From Gracilibacillus ureilyticus (GTDB taxonomy: Bacteria > Bacillota > Bacilli > Bacillales > Amphibacillaceae): a DNA stretch of 64,000 bases. A program made the translations under genes and the position numbers. The notes below the pieces were generated by a model. It was not told where the DNA came from, made no database searches, and was given only the letters and a program-made list of their open reading frames with translations. Location of the stretch: positions 141,353 through 205,352 of the forward strand of contig NZ_FOGL01000004.1 in assembly GCF_900111195.1 (NCBI RefSeq), read 5' to 3'. Positions 43,779 through 53,495 of the stretch are shown piece after piece; position 1 is the stretch's first letter; each line of letters begins with the position of its first letter.

Positions 43779-44633
43779 TTATTCTCTTTCTATTCCTGCA
43801 ACACCAAATCCACCTGGTCCTGCATGTGTGGAAATCATCGCCCCGGCCAGTAACCATTGTATGTTCCTGTAACCATACTCTTTTGCAATATCAGTCACCT
43901 TTTTCATAATTTCTTCATCCAACCCAATTGAATAAATGAAATACAAGCAATCTTTGTCAATATTGTATTGATGGAAATAATCATGAAGAAGTTTTTCTGT
44001 TACAACACTCATCTTCCCACGATACTTCCTTGTGGAGACAAGTTTCCCATCAATTAATTCAATACAGGGCTTAATCTTTAAAAGCGCTCCACCAAGGTAG
44101 GCTAGATTACTAACTCTTCCACCCGCTTTGAGAAATTCTAAACTGCCAGGTACAAAAGCCAGCTTTGTCTTTGAGATTACGGGTTGGATCTTTTCTACAA
44201 GTCTTTCAGGTTCCATTGCAGGTTCCTTTTCTAACAATTGTGCAGCATAAATTACAACCACTACTAATCCTCCGGTAACATTTAATGCATCAATCAGAAA
44301 AATATCATCCAAGTCTTGTGCAGCGACCATAGCATTTTGAAAGGAGGACGATGCTTTGGAAGTATATCCGATATGGATGATCACACATCCCGGATAATTT
44401 GCTTTTATTCCCTTAAAAAACTCCATATATTCGTGAACGTTAGTCGCAGTGGTAGAAGGTATTTTTTTTGTTTTATCGTAATAGTCAAAAATACTTTGTA
44501 CTGGCAGTGACCCATCTAAATAATCTTCTCCACCCATAATGATATGCATTGGGACAACTTTGATGGAATACCTTTCAGTAACTTCTTTCGGTAAATCAGC
44601 TCCACTTTCTGTCGTTATTATAATTTTTCTCAA
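43779..44633 (-). CDS. DegV-family fatty-acid-binding protein
   Basis: 284 residues. EDD-fold signatures: IITTESGADLP at the start, PSTTATNVHEYMEFF, and C-terminal STHAGPGGFGVAG. DegV proteins bind a long-chain fatty acid; FakB members hand it to the kinase FakA. No fakA lies nearby, so a FakB role is only possible. Single gene with its own terminator, between the gas vesicle and mannitol operons. Confidence 0.93.
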   Translation of the reverse strand: MRKIIITTESGADLPKEVTERYSIKVVPMHIIMGGEDYLDGSLPVQSIFDYYDKTKKIPSTTATNVHEYMEFFKGIKANYPGCVIIHIGYTSKASSSFQNAMVAAQDLDDIFLIDALNVTGGLVVVVIYAAQLLEKEPAMEPERLVEKIQPVISKTKLAFVPGSLEFLKAGGRVSNLAYLGGALLKIKPCIELIDGKLVSTRKYRGKMSVVTEKLLHDYFHQYNIDKDCLYFIYSIGLDEEIMKKVTDIAKEYGYRNIQWLLAGAMISTHAGPGGFGVAGIERE

Positions 44634-44740
44634 TAAATTGCCTCCTCTATTACTTTCCCTGACTCTAACTATACATTAATATCTGGAGCATGACAGATTT
44701 TTATTTTACTGATGGAAGTTTTAATATGGTTCAGAAGAGA

Positions 44741-44773
44741 AAAAATAGAAGCAGTTTAACGGAAACTGCTTCT
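44741..44773 (-). terminator. Terminator of the mannitol operon
   Basis: AGAAGCAGTTT/AAACTGCTTCT stem, 5-base loop, then ATTTTTT on the minus strand. Confidence 0.93.
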
Positions 44774-44806
44774 GCTGTTCAATCCTGAAAGTTTTGAAAT
44801 TTCATT

Positions 44807-45949
44807 TTATCTTTTTAATATTTCATATTGTTTCATGACCTCTTTAGTGATTTCACTGTCTTCTGGTAAGCTGCTAACTTCCTGCAACACTTTTGCGATT
44901 CCTTTATCCCGAATCATTCCCTGTAATTTCACTGCTTCTTCATCTTCTGGATAATCAAACAATAATGCAGCAGCGATTGCTTTAGCTAAATTTGTAAAAG
45001 CTAAGCCTGCTTTTTGTGCCTCTGTTGCAGGACGCACCAGTCGATCCTCTGGTCCCAATTTACGTATAGGTGCACGCCCAACCCGTGTCACACCATCATT
45101 TAAATAGGGGTTTTTAAATCTGTCAATAATTTTTTGTATATATTTATGATGTTCGTTTTCACTGAGACCATACTGTTTAACAAGATATTCGCCTGTTTCC
45201 TTCAATGTTTCCTGAACTTGTATGGCGATATCTTCACTTGCTAACGTCTTATCAATCGTAGTCTTTCCATTCAAATAACCGAGATAGGCGATAACAGCAT
45301 GACCTGTGTTCACAGTAAATAGCTTTCTTTCAATAAATGGTGCCAGTTCACCGACTATTGTCATACCTTTCACATCAGGAATATTTTCAGTTGTCTCAAC
45401 AACCCACTCATAATATGGCTCTACCAGTACATCTAGTGTATCATTGTTCTCCTGAATAGGGACAATTCGATCAACCGCTGAATTAAAGAAATATACTCTT
45501 CCATCCAACCTTTCCTTTGTATCTTCATCAAGATTCTCCATTATATGTTCTTTTAAAATATCCGTTGCATTTATTTGATTTTCACATGCAATAATATACA
45601 GCTTATCATCCGCCTGATATACTCTCTCTGTCAACCCCCTTGCTATAAGCGGGGCAATTCTTGGTAAGATATTGGGACCAATTGCAGTTGTCAAATAGGT
45701 TGCTTTTTCAATTAGCTCCACAACTTCATTTTCATGGGTGATGTTATTAACACCAGATACATTCTTTATAGTGGTGGATTCTTGTTTATCAGTTGCTAAT
45801 TTTACCTCGTATTTCTTTTGTTCATTTAATTGGTTAATGATTTGATCAGCAATATCAACAAACGTTACATGATAACCTGATTCGGAAAATAATGCACCAA
45901 TAAATCCTCTACCAATGTTTCCTGCACCAAAGTGAACGGTTTTTTTCAA
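44807..45949 (-). CDS. mtlD: Mannitol-1-phosphate 5-dehydrogenase
   Basis: 380 residues. I place the start at TTG 45949: AAAGGA is 9 bases upstream and the product then begins MKKTVHFGAGNIGRGFIG as in the family; the in-frame ATGs sit on the ribosome site. NAD-binding Rossmann GAGNIGRGFIG; catalytic region HKYIQKIIDRFKNPYLNDGVTRVGR. It converts mannitol-1-phosphate to fructose-6-phosphate. Starts 5 bases after the mtlR stop. Confidence 0.95.
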   Translation of the reverse strand: MKKTVHFGAGNIGRGFIGALFSESGYHVTFVDIADQIINQLNEQKKYEVKLATDKQESTTIKNVSGVNNITHENEVVELIEKATYLTTAIGPNILPRIAPLIARGLTERVYQADDKLYIIACENQINATDILKEHIMENLDEDTKERLDGRVYFFNSAVDRIVPIQENNDTLDVLVEPYYEWVVETTENIPDVKGMTIVGELAPFIERKLFTVNTGHAVIAYLGYLNGKTTIDKTLASEDIAIQVQETLKETGEYLVKQYGLSENEHHKYIQKIIDRFKNPYLNDGVTRVGRAPIRKLGPEDRLVRPATEAQKAGLAFTNLAKAIAAALLFDYPEDEEAVKLQGMIRDKGIAKVLQEVSSLPEDSEITKEVMKQYEILKR

Positions 45950-45954
45950 TTCCA

Positions 45955-48042
45955 TCATTCCTTTACCCATTTATTCTGTAAATACCCTGAAAATATATCT
46001 TCTAATTTTCTTCTAATCATTTCTTCATTAGCTGACGAGTGAATCATCATTGTCATTTCAGGCTCAATCAAACTTGTACTTATTAAACTTAATATCTCCT
46101 GCTCTTTCAAGCTTAACTCCTCAGGTGAAAGCATTAATAACAAATTTTTCATATTAATGTCCTTACCATCCATCCCTTTAATCAAAGAAGTCCGGTCCAT
46201 ATGATATATTTGAAAAACAAGTTCCTGTACACTTTCATCACGACAATGGAATAAACCCATATTAGTATCTGGTATTCCAAGCCCGCCTATTCTTTCTCTT
46301 TCTTCTAACTTTCTGATTACTTGAGCAGCATCCGTTACCAGTGTCTTCGATTCTAGATTATCTATCATTTCCTTCAACACTTCCGTATAATTTCCCGAAG
46401 ACTTCCGGTACAGTTGAAAATTGTCGAGAATTGCTTCAATACTTTTTTGCACATCTTTTATTTCTTGCAATACATGCTGGAGGCTCGATTCTTTCTGGCT
46501 AACCTCCCTGTCACCGGTCTTCACATATTCATGTTTTTCTGTTAGTTGTTCGACGTTAGCCTGTAAAAAACTTCTTATCCTATCTATGTCTTCCTCCATT
46601 AACAATGGGGATACAATAATATAGTGTATATCATCAAATGGAAGCCGGACAGTTGAAATAATAATATCAAAATTATTCAGATTTGCTTTCTCTATTTCCT
46701 TTATTGATTTAATTTCTACTGAATTAAATTCATGAAACTCTTTCTGAAGACGACTTGCTAACATTTTAGAAGTCCCTATTCCAGTTGGACAAATAATAAC
46801 GGCATTTATTTTCGGCTTTTCTTCATTCATTAATAAAGCAGAACCAAAATGCAATACGATAAACGCTGTTTCATCCTCTTGAAAGATAATATCTGGAAAT
46901 TCCTCTTTCAAACTGTTATGAACAGCCATAAATAAGACGGGATATTTCTTTTTGATCTGTTCTGTCAGCGGATTAAACAAACCTGTCTGATGCTTTAAAC
47001 GGTATACAGCTGGCTCCATGTGTGCAAGAAGACCCTGGTATAAAGAGAAGTCACTTGTTAAGTCTACATGTAATTGAGCAGAAACATTTTGAATAATATT
47101 TTTCATAATCTGTCCGAGCAAAATACTGTCATAATCAACCACTTCGGAATCTTTTAACTTGGAACCTTTAAAAATGACAGCCAAATAATCTTTATCTCTG
47201 TCACTTATAGGGATAGAAAATTTGGCACTTAACTCTCCGCATAATTTGCTTATTAACTGAAAACTCATTTCTGATCTATCGCTGGTAATCTCGTCTTCTT
47301 CTGCTAATTCGTATCGATTTTTAATACGCTGAATAGTAACAGTAATATGTACGATCAGTCCTAAGTAGTCATTATCAGCTAATCTTATTTTCTGTTGTTC
47401 AAGCTGTTGATGAACCTTTTCCTCAACTACCAGCAGATCCTGAGGTGAAAAGTACCCGAGCACCAATTCATCTGATCTCTTTTCTTTTTTTAACTGGTAT
47501 AAATGTTCAAGAAGCTCTTCATGAAAATTTATCTGTATATATGAAGCGATTGCTTTGCGAACATCTGATTCCTTCCCATTTAATTGGATACCGACACCTC
47601 TTTTTCGAGTCAATGAAATCGAGAATTTCGCTAGCCAATCTGTTATATCACTTAAATAAGAAGATAATGTTGTTACACTAACCCTTAACTTTTTTGCCAG
47701 TAACTGAGTCTTATATACATCCCCGTTGTTAAGCAAGAGAATAAGTAATTGAAATTTCCTCTCTACAGGTGTTTCATCTGTTGGCTCCGTTCGGGCAAGT
47801 TGCTGGATTAATTTATATATGCCTTCATTGCTCCCATTAATCACTAGTCCATCGTCAGGGAACCGGGTCAATTCCAGTTCAAAAGGCTTCAATAATTTTT
47901 CTACACCCTTTAAATCCCGCTGAATTGTTCTTACACTTACATTTAAATAGCTGGCAAGAGACTGTGGAGTATGCTTTCCAGAAGTTTTCATCACTAAATC
48001 TATGATCGATTTTTCCCTTGATGTAATAAACATTTGATTCAC
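45955..48042 (-). CDS. mtlR: Mannitol operon activator MtlR
   Basis: 695 residues: DeoR-type HTH (TPQSLASYLNVSVRTIQRDLK), second HTH (KTQLLAKKLRVSVTTLSSYL), PRD1 (~185-295), PRD2 (~300-400), EIIB-like domain (AVIICPTGIGTSKMLASRL with Cys), EIIA-mtl-like domain (LGIPDTNMGLFHCRDE with His). Phosphorylation of PRD and EIIB/EIIA sites by the PTS sets activity. It sits inside the operon between mtlA and mtlD, so it amplifies itself. Confidence 0.95.
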   Translation of the reverse strand: MNQMFITSREKSIIDLVMKTSGKHTPQSLASYLNVSVRTIQRDLKGVEKLLKPFELELTRFPDDGLVINGSNEGIYKLIQQLARTEPTDETPVERKFQLLILLLNNGDVYKTQLLAKKLRVSVTTLSSYLSDITDWLAKFSISLTRKRGVGIQLNGKESDVRKAIASYIQINFHEELLEHLYQLKKEKRSDELVLGYFSPQDLLVVEEKVHQQLEQQKIRLADNDYLGLIVHITVTIQRIKNRYELAEEDEITSDRSEMSFQLISKLCGELSAKFSIPISDRDKDYLAVIFKGSKLKDSEVVDYDSILLGQIMKNIIQNVSAQLHVDLTSDFSLYQGLLAHMEPAVYRLKHQTGLFNPLTEQIKKKYPVLFMAVHNSLKEEFPDIIFQEDETAFIVLHFGSALLMNEEKPKINAVIICPTGIGTSKMLASRLQKEFHEFNSVEIKSIKEIEKANLNNFDIIISTVRLPFDDIHYIIVSPLLMEEDIDRIRSFLQANVEQLTEKHEYVKTGDREVSQKESSLQHVLQEIKDVQKSIEAILDNFQLYRKSSGNYTEVLKEMIDNLESKTLVTDAAQVIRKLEERERIGGLGIPDTNMGLFHCRDESVQELVFQIYHMDRTSLIKGMDGKDINMKNLLLMLSPEELSLKEQEILSLISTSLIEPEMTMMIHSSANEEMIRRKLEDIFSGYLQNKWVKE

Positions 48043-48116
48043 CCATTTCTTATTAGAAATACGTTCACTGCTTCATTACCTTAACCGTACCGAATATTAA
48101 GGGAAAATATAACAGA

Positions 48117-48147
48117 ATAGAAAGACAGTGATTTCCTGCCTTTCTAT
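48117..48147 (-). terminator. Hairpin between mtlA and mtlR (partial terminator?)
   Basis: ATAGAAAG/CTTTCTAT stem with a mismatched GCAG/CACTG extension and a weak T-tract. It may lower expression of mtlR and mtlD relative to mtlA. Confidence 0.6.
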
Positions 48148-48157
48148 CCCTTGCTGT

Positions 48158-50059
48158 TTATTTACTATTGATAATATCCAATAATTCTTTAGCTGTCTTC
48201 GCATTTACCATCTGGTCAATGTTATCCTCATCTGAACATACTACTGCAATCCCTGACAGGATATCAAGATGCGTGCCATCCTTACCGGCAATCCCAAAGA
48301 TCAGTTTTACTGTTTCACCATCGAAGTCTACACCTTCTGGAACTTGGAGAACAGTAAATCCTGAACGTAAGACAGCTTTTTTCGCTTGCTCTGTTCCATG
48401 CGGGATGGCAACATGGTTACCCATGTATGTTGAAGTCATCTTATCGCGTTCTATCATTGCTTCTATATAGCTTTCCTCCACATACTCGGCTTTTACTAAC
48501 ACTTCACCCGCAAACCGGATTGCTTCTTCCTTACTGGAAAATTGCTTGTCAATAAAAATATTCTCTTCAAGCAGCAAGCCATCATCATCTGTGTGGCCGG
48601 TAATGTCTGCTTCTGTTTCACTTGTGATTTCATTCAGTTGCTCTGACACACCATTCTGAAGGCTTTCAATTAAATTATCATACTCGGGACTTGATAGAAA
48701 ATTATCCACAGAAATATGATAGGCATCTGGTAATTTATTCTTCGCACGTGGTGTTAGTTCCTCTTGTGTGATGACAATTTGTGCATCTGTTGGTAAACTG
48801 CTAATTGCTGTATTTGTTACAGCAACATCTAATCCTGCAGCTTTAACCTTTTTTCGTAAGAGAGAAGCTCCCATAGCACTTGAACCCATTCCAGCATCAC
48901 ATGCGAAAACAATTTTATTTACAGATTCCGGCAGAGTACCTTGGTTTAATTGAACTGCCCCTTCGGTTGAACTTTTCTTTCCTTTCATCTCTTGCATTTT
49001 ACGGGTAGCTTCTTCTATATCTTCGTCTTTTTGTTTGCCTGATTTTAGTATAAAGCCAGCAATAACAAAAGAAACTATTGTTGCTACAATAACTGCACTA
49101 AAGTTAGCAAGGTATACACTCACTTGCGGAGGAGTAACTGCTGTAATTGCCAGGATACTTCCAGGTGAAGCAGGGGCAGACAAACCTCCCCCCAACAGGA
49201 CTAATGTAAATACTCCGCTAATTCCTCCTAAAATTACTGCAAGCAGTAACATCGGACGCATTAATACATAAGGGAAATAAATTTCGTGTATCCCTCCGAA
49301 GAAATGAATAATCCCGGCACCCGGGGCTGATTGTTTAGCAGCTCCCCTTCCAAACAACGTAAATGCCAGTAATATACCAAGTCCGGGACCTGGGTTAGCT
49401 TCCAGTAAAAATAGAATGGACTGGCCAGCACTCCTTGCCTGCTCTAAACCAATTGGAGATAAAATCCCGTGATTGATAGCATTATTTAAAAACAAAATTT
49501 TCGCTGGTTCAATAAATATACTTGTCAATGGCAGCAATCCAGCTCCAATTAACCAGTCCACCCCTGAAACAAGCAGTTGTGTAAATCCATTTACTGCAGG
49601 ACCTACAGCTAAGTATGATAAGATTGCAAGTAATCCACCTATAATACCAGCAGAAAAGTTATTTACAAGCATTTCAAATCCAGACTTGACCTTACCGTCA
49701 ATTGCCTGATCAAACTTTTTAATCACATATCCGCCAAGCGGCCCAATTATCATTGCACCAAGAAACATCGGTGTCTCTGGTGCACCTACAATTACCCCCA
49801 TCGTAGCAATTGCTCCAACAACACCGCCTCGCTGATCGTGAATCAGCTTACCTCCTGTAAAACCAATCAATAATGGCAGCAGGTAGTAGACCATTGGATC
49901 AACTAACTGGACAAGACTTTCATTAGGAAAGAAACCATCAGGAATAAATAATGCAGTAATAAGTCCCCAAGCTATAAATGCACCAATGTTAGGCATTACC
50001 ATCGAACTTAAAAAGTTACCAAATTGCTGAACTTTTACCTTTATGGATGATTGAGCCAT
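48158..50059 (-). CDS. mtlA: Mannitol PTS permease, fused EIICBA
   Basis: 633 residues. EIIC membrane domain ~1-345 (GGIHEIYFPYVLMRP is diagnostic), EIIB ~375-470 with the phospho-Cys in IVFACDAGMGSSAMGAS, EIIA ~490-633 with the phospho-His in AIPHGTEQAKK. All three domains are fused, as in E. coli, rather than separate mtlF. Imports mannitol as mannitol-1-phosphate. First gene of the operon. Confidence 0.96.
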   Translation of the reverse strand: MAQSSIKVKVQQFGNFLSSMVMPNIGAFIAWGLITALFIPDGFFPNESLVQLVDPMVYYLLPLLIGFTGGKLIHDQRGGVVGAIATMGVIVGAPETPMFLGAMIIGPLGGYVIKKFDQAIDGKVKSGFEMLVNNFSAGIIGGLLAILSYLAVGPAVNGFTQLLVSGVDWLIGAGLLPLTSIFIEPAKILFLNNAINHGILSPIGLEQARSAGQSILFLLEANPGPGLGILLAFTLFGRGAAKQSAPGAGIIHFFGGIHEIYFPYVLMRPMLLLAVILGGISGVFTLVLLGGGLSAPASPGSILAITAVTPPQVSVYLANFSAVIVATIVSFVIAGFILKSGKQKDEDIEEATRKMQEMKGKKSSTEGAVQLNQGTLPESVNKIVFACDAGMGSSAMGASLLRKKVKAAGLDVAVTNTAISSLPTDAQIVITQEELTPRAKNKLPDAYHISVDNFLSSPEYDNLIESLQNGVSEQLNEITSETEADITGHTDDDGLLLEENIFIDKQFSSKEEAIRFAGEVLVKAEYVEESYIEAMIERDKMTSTYMGNHVAIPHGTEQAKKAVLRSGFTVLQVPEGVDFDGETVKLIFGIAGKDGTHLDILSGIAVVCSDEDNIDQMVNAKTAKELLDIINSK

Positions 50060-50106
50060 AATCCTACTCCTTTTTAAATTAATATTTTAAATGTTCTATA
50101 TAATAT

Positions 50107-50135
50107 ATGATATGGCACATGCAGGCTTCATACAA
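50107..50135 (-). promoter_or_regulatory. mtlA promoter
   Basis: On the minus strand TTGTAT (50130-50135), 17-base spacer, TATCAT (50107-50112). Confidence 0.6.
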
Positions 50136-50145
50136 TATACATAAA

Positions 50146-50167
50146 TGCCAACTTTGTCGTTATGGCA
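50146..50167 (-). promoter_or_regulatory. Candidate MtlR operator
   Basis: Inverted repeat TGCCA-N12-TGGCA lying just upstream of the -35, with nearby TTGTCA; this is the usual place for an activator site. The spacing resembles the TTGnCA-type MtlR boxes of bacilli. Confidence 0.5.
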
Positions 50168-50249
50168 ATGACAACACCCTTGTAAGTCCTCTCCCCGTAA
50201 TTTTTTTAGCTTCATTTCGTTAGTCTTACCAACCGCTATTTGTGACAGT

Positions 50250-51761
50250 TTACACCTTTCTTTTTTTAATTCTGCCTATCCCAAGCTGTTTAGCTTCATC
50301 GCTTAAAGCTTTTAACAAACTAATTGACATTAAAGCAATAATTACAGAAAAAGGCAAAGCCGCTATTATCATCATATTTTCCAACGCCTGAAGACCGCCA
50401 GAATAGAGCAGCACAACTGCAATTAAAGAAAGCAAGATTCCCCATGTGAATTTAACTTTATTCCCAGGTGAGCGTGAACCGTTCGTAGTCATCATTCCAA
50501 GGATATATGTTCCGGAATCAGCTGAAGTTATAAAAAACGATCCAATGAGCACCATTGCAGTTAAAGAAGTTAATAAAGGCAGCGGGTAATGGGCAAAAAC
50601 GCCAAATAGTGATTCCTCTGCAGATAGGCCTGATATTTCAGCAATCCCATTATGTTCAAGCGAAATAGCTGATCCACCGAAAGTAGCAAACCATAGAAAG
50701 ATAACGATGGAAGGTATCAGCAGGACAAAAAATACAAACTCCCTTATACTTCTCCCTTTCGATACTCTTGCGATAAAGATTCCAACAAACGGTGACCATG
50801 CAATCCACCATGCCCAGTAAAAAATTGTCCACCCATTAATCCATCCTCGAATGTCCTCATTTAATGGAGCAATTCTGAAGCTCATCTGAGGCAATGTCTG
50901 AATATATGAACCAATTGTATTAGTAAACAGGTTTAGAATAAATAATGTTGGACCGAACAGGAACATAAGCAAAAATAAAGCTCCAGCTAACATCATATTT
51001 GCATTGCTTAATATCTTGATTCCCTTTCCTAAACCAGACCATGCGGATATTAGAAATAACACTGTAACAACAGCAATAATAATAAATTGTGTCCCTATAT
51101 TTTTCGAAACACCAAATAGAAATGACAAACCGCCATTAATCTGAACCGCTCCAAATCCAAGCGACGTTGCCACACCTAGTACTGTTGCCAGTACAGAAAA
51201 GACATCTATTGCTTTTCCTGTAATACCATTTACCTTTTCGCCAAAAACAGGGTAAAGAGTCGCACTTATAAGGCCCAGCTTTTTATGTCTAAATTGAAAG
51301 TAAGCTATGGCTAGTGCAACAATAGCGTAAATGGCCCATGCATGGATCCCCCAATGAAAAAATGTAAATCGAAGGGCATCCTTTATATCCTGATCGGTGC
51401 CTACTTCGCCTGTTGGGGAGCTAATGGCATAATGACTGATCGGCTCTGAAGTTCCGTAAAAAACAAGGCCTATTCCCATTCCAGCACTAAATAACATAGC
51501 AATCCAAGTCGGCCTGGAAAACTCCGGTTTTTCATCCTGGCTTCCCAGCTTAATACGGCCAACAGGCGAAATCATTAAATATAGACAAACCACAAGTATA
51601 ATAGTAACGAGGATTAAATAGTACCACCCAAATGCATTAGAGAGTAGAGTTTGGATGTCTGAGGTGATTCTTTCTAATGAATCAGGAAAAGTAACCCCCG
51701 CAATAACGAGTAATATAATGATAATAATTGATATGTAAAAAACTAAATAACGTTTTTTCAT
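50250..51761 (-). CDS. BCCT-family osmolyte (glycine betaine/choline) transporter
   Basis: 503 residues, 12 membrane helices. ATG at 51761 with GGAGG 7 bases upstream; the open frame extends 23 codons further without support. BCCT signatures: GIGLVFYGTSEPISHY, RFTFFHWGIHAWAIYA, and the Trp/Tyr box WTIFYWAWWIAWSPFVGIFIARVSKGR, which lines the substrate site. Imports betaine-type osmoprotectants with sodium, consistent with a saline habitat. Single gene. Confidence 0.93.
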   Translation of the reverse strand: MKKRYLVFYISIIIIILLVIAGVTFPDSLERITSDIQTLLSNAFGWYYLILVTIILVVCLYLMISPVGRIKLGSQDEKPEFSRPTWIAMLFSAGMGIGLVFYGTSEPISHYAISSPTGEVGTDQDIKDALRFTFFHWGIHAWAIYAIVALAIAYFQFRHKKLGLISATLYPVFGEKVNGITGKAIDVFSVLATVLGVATSLGFGAVQINGGLSFLFGVSKNIGTQFIIIAVVTVLFLISAWSGLGKGIKILSNANMMLAGALFLLMFLFGPTLFILNLFTNTIGSYIQTLPQMSFRIAPLNEDIRGWINGWTIFYWAWWIAWSPFVGIFIARVSKGRSIREFVFFVLLIPSIVIFLWFATFGGSAISLEHNGIAEISGLSAEESLFGVFAHYPLPLLTSLTAMVLIGSFFITSADSGTYILGMMTTNGSRSPGNKVKFTWGILLSLIAVVLLYSGGLQALENMMIIAALPFSVIIALMSISLLKALSDEAKQLGIGRIKKRKV

Positions 51762-51892
51762 TCCTGTACCTCCACATATGTTGACGATATAATAATTAGT
51801 GTTCTCTTTTTTCCTCATATAATGTAACACTTACCATATAATTGACTCGTTTCGAATTCTCTTATCACGAGAGCAACATATTCAGCGCCTAA

Positions 51893-51936
51893 AGTAATAA
51901 AGCAGCCACCTTAGTAGAGGTGACTGCTTTATTACT
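51893..51936 (-). terminator. Terminator of the spore protein gene
   Basis: Nearly perfect 18-bp arms (AGTAATAAAGCAGCCACC with GGTGACTGCTTTATTACT), 8-base loop, T-rich flanks. Confidence 0.9.
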
Positions 51937-51955
51937 GATTTATAAAAAATTCTTT

Positions 51956-52324
51956 TTAATTAAATGTGTTTCCGCTGCTCTGGTTTTGAGCAGATTGCTG
52001 GTTCTGTTTCCTTACTTCCTCAGCATTTGTTCTGGAAAACCCTGTTTGAAAAGCTGACTGTGCCCCTGTAAACTGGCTGCTCCCTGTTCCAGTTGAAGCC
52101 TGGAAACTTTGAGATTGGTTTAATTGTTGATATTGCTGAATTAATTGCTGCATTTGCGCTAACTGCTGTGCAGCATTTTGTTCTGTAGTTGCCATCTGCT
52201 GTTGCTTTTGAGCACTGATTTCCTGGCCTTGCTGAAGCTGCTGTGCATTCTGGGATTCCTGTTGTTCCAGTTGTCTTGCCAATTGACTAATTTGATTAAG
52301 GATCTGCTGTGCATTTTGTGTCAT
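51956..52324 (-). CDS. Gamma-type small acid-soluble spore protein, Gln-rich form
   Basis: 122 residues, about 30% Gln. The C-terminal segment FSRTNAEEVRKQNQQSAQNQ matches the repeated unit of SspE-type gamma-SASPs (F-x-x-x-TNAxxVRKQNQQSA). Ordinary SspE has two such units; here there is one, and the first ~75 residues are instead a Gln-rich helical region (QQLAQMQQLIQQYQQLN). Gamma-SASPs are an amino acid store in the spore core, degraded by the GPR protease at germination. A sigma-G-like promoter supports forespore expression. Confidence 0.85.
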   Translation of the reverse strand: MTQNAQQILNQISQLARQLEQQESQNAQQLQQGQEISAQKQQQMATTEQNAAQQLAQMQQLIQQYQQLNQSQSFQASTGTGSSQFTGAQSAFQTGFSRTNAEEVRKQNQQSAQNQSSGNTFN

Positions 52325-52354
52325 TGAAAAAGCTCCTTTCCATAGGGATATCCT

Positions 52355-52383
52355 TAATATGCCTCAATCTATACAAGTTATGC
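52355..52383 (-). promoter_or_regulatory. Sigma-G-like forespore promoter
   Basis: On the minus strand GCATA (52379-52383), 17-base spacer, CATATTA (52355-52361), matching GMATR-N16-18-CATNHTA throughout. The gene starts about 30 bases downstream with GGAAAGGAG before its ATG. Confidence 0.7.
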
Positions 52384-52481
52384 TTATTCTTCCTCCCTAA
52401 CATTTTATTAAAAAAGATAAAATGAAAATCTGCTGAGTTAATATTACCTTCAAATACTATACAGACAAAAATAAGGTGCCG

Positions 52482-53279
52482 TTATGTGATGGACTCCATA
52501 TGGTGAATTAGTTCTTCTGCAAACCGGTTAGGGTTATCAATCATCGAGTAGTGACCTGCATCTGATATAATTTTAAAACTTGAGTATGGTAAATGGTGAT
52601 GGAGTAATTTCCCCCAGTATGGCGGTAAATACCTGTCATATTGCCCCCATAATAATGTAGCAGGGACTTTTACTTTCGGAAGAAAAGGCACAAGATCCTC
52701 TGTCTGATGATGATTTAATGCAAAAGATGCCTGCTTTAAATCCTGTGGCCCATTTGGTCCACTGAAAGGCCTTAAAAAATCGTATAAAAGGTTTGGTTTT
52801 AATAACTGCTGATAGTATAGACCCTCACGGAGCATCCTTTCTATAAATAAAGGTGTTGGCTGGAATTCCTCAGCTGTAGGATAACGAATCGAAACAACTT
52901 TAGGCAGTGGCCAATTTGCAAAACATACTCCATCAGCAATAACGATACTTTCTACACGATCCGCATAGGAAACCGCAAGAATCTGCACTATTCCGCCGCC
53001 TAAATCATGCCCTACAAAATGTGCTTTTGATATTCCTAAATGATCGAGCAGGTTTATAATATATTCAGCCTGTTTTGGTAATGTCAAATCATAGTATGGA
53101 GCACGATCTGAATTTCCATATCCGATCAAATCGACAGTCAGTACACTATAATGCCCTTTTACATATGGAAGGATTAGATCCCATAAGTGATGATTTGTTG
53201 GTATTCCGTGAATAAATACAATTACCTCTTCACTTTTACCAGGATAATAGCAAAAGTTAATATTATATTTGTTATTCAT
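52482..53279 (-). CDS. Alpha/beta hydrolase, Asp-nucleophile type
   Basis: 265 residues. Oxyanion HGIP, nucleophile elbow VGHDLGGG with Asp where serine hydrolases have Ser, C-terminal Asp (GQYDRYLPP) and His (DAGHYSMID). This pattern is shared by haloalkane dehalogenases and epoxide hydrolases. The substrate cannot be told. ATG at 53279 with AAAGGGTGGG before; a TTG immediately before it is an alternative. Single gene. Confidence 0.88.
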   Translation of the reverse strand: MNNKYNINFCYYPGKSEEVIVFIHGIPTNHHLWDLILPYVKGHYSVLTVDLIGYGNSDRAPYYDLTLPKQAEYIINLLDHLGISKAHFVGHDLGGGIVQILAVSYADRVESIVIADGVCFANWPLPKVVSIRYPTAEEFQPTPLFIERMLREGLYYQQLLKPNLLYDFLRPFSGPNGPQDLKQASFALNHHQTEDLVPFLPKVKVPATLLWGQYDRYLPPYWGKLLHHHLPYSSFKIISDAGHYSMIDNPNRFAEELIHHMESIT

Positions 53280-53451
53280 CAACCCACCCTTTGACTTTTA
53301 ATATCACCCTAATATATGCATGACAGGACGTTTGTTGCCTGTTCAAGTAGATAAGATGGCACTTTTTAAAGCGAGGGGGTATATTACAGGAATCGAATGT
53401 AATTTGGCGAATACATGCAGGCATATTCCAAGTCACAATGGAACATAAGAA

Positions 53452-53487
53452 AGGCATAAGCTCGTTAGTATTACCGAACTTATGCCT
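53452..53487 (-). terminator. Terminator of the second PL11 gene
   Basis: AGGCATAAG..CG arms (53452-53464 with 53475-53487) followed by TTTCTT on the minus strand. Confidence 0.8.
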
Positions 53488-53495
53488 ACTATTAT

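Noticed and set aside
53272..53457. 61-codon frame upstream of the alpha/beta hydrolase
   Set aside because: Composition unlike protein and no ribosome site; overlaps spacer and leader.
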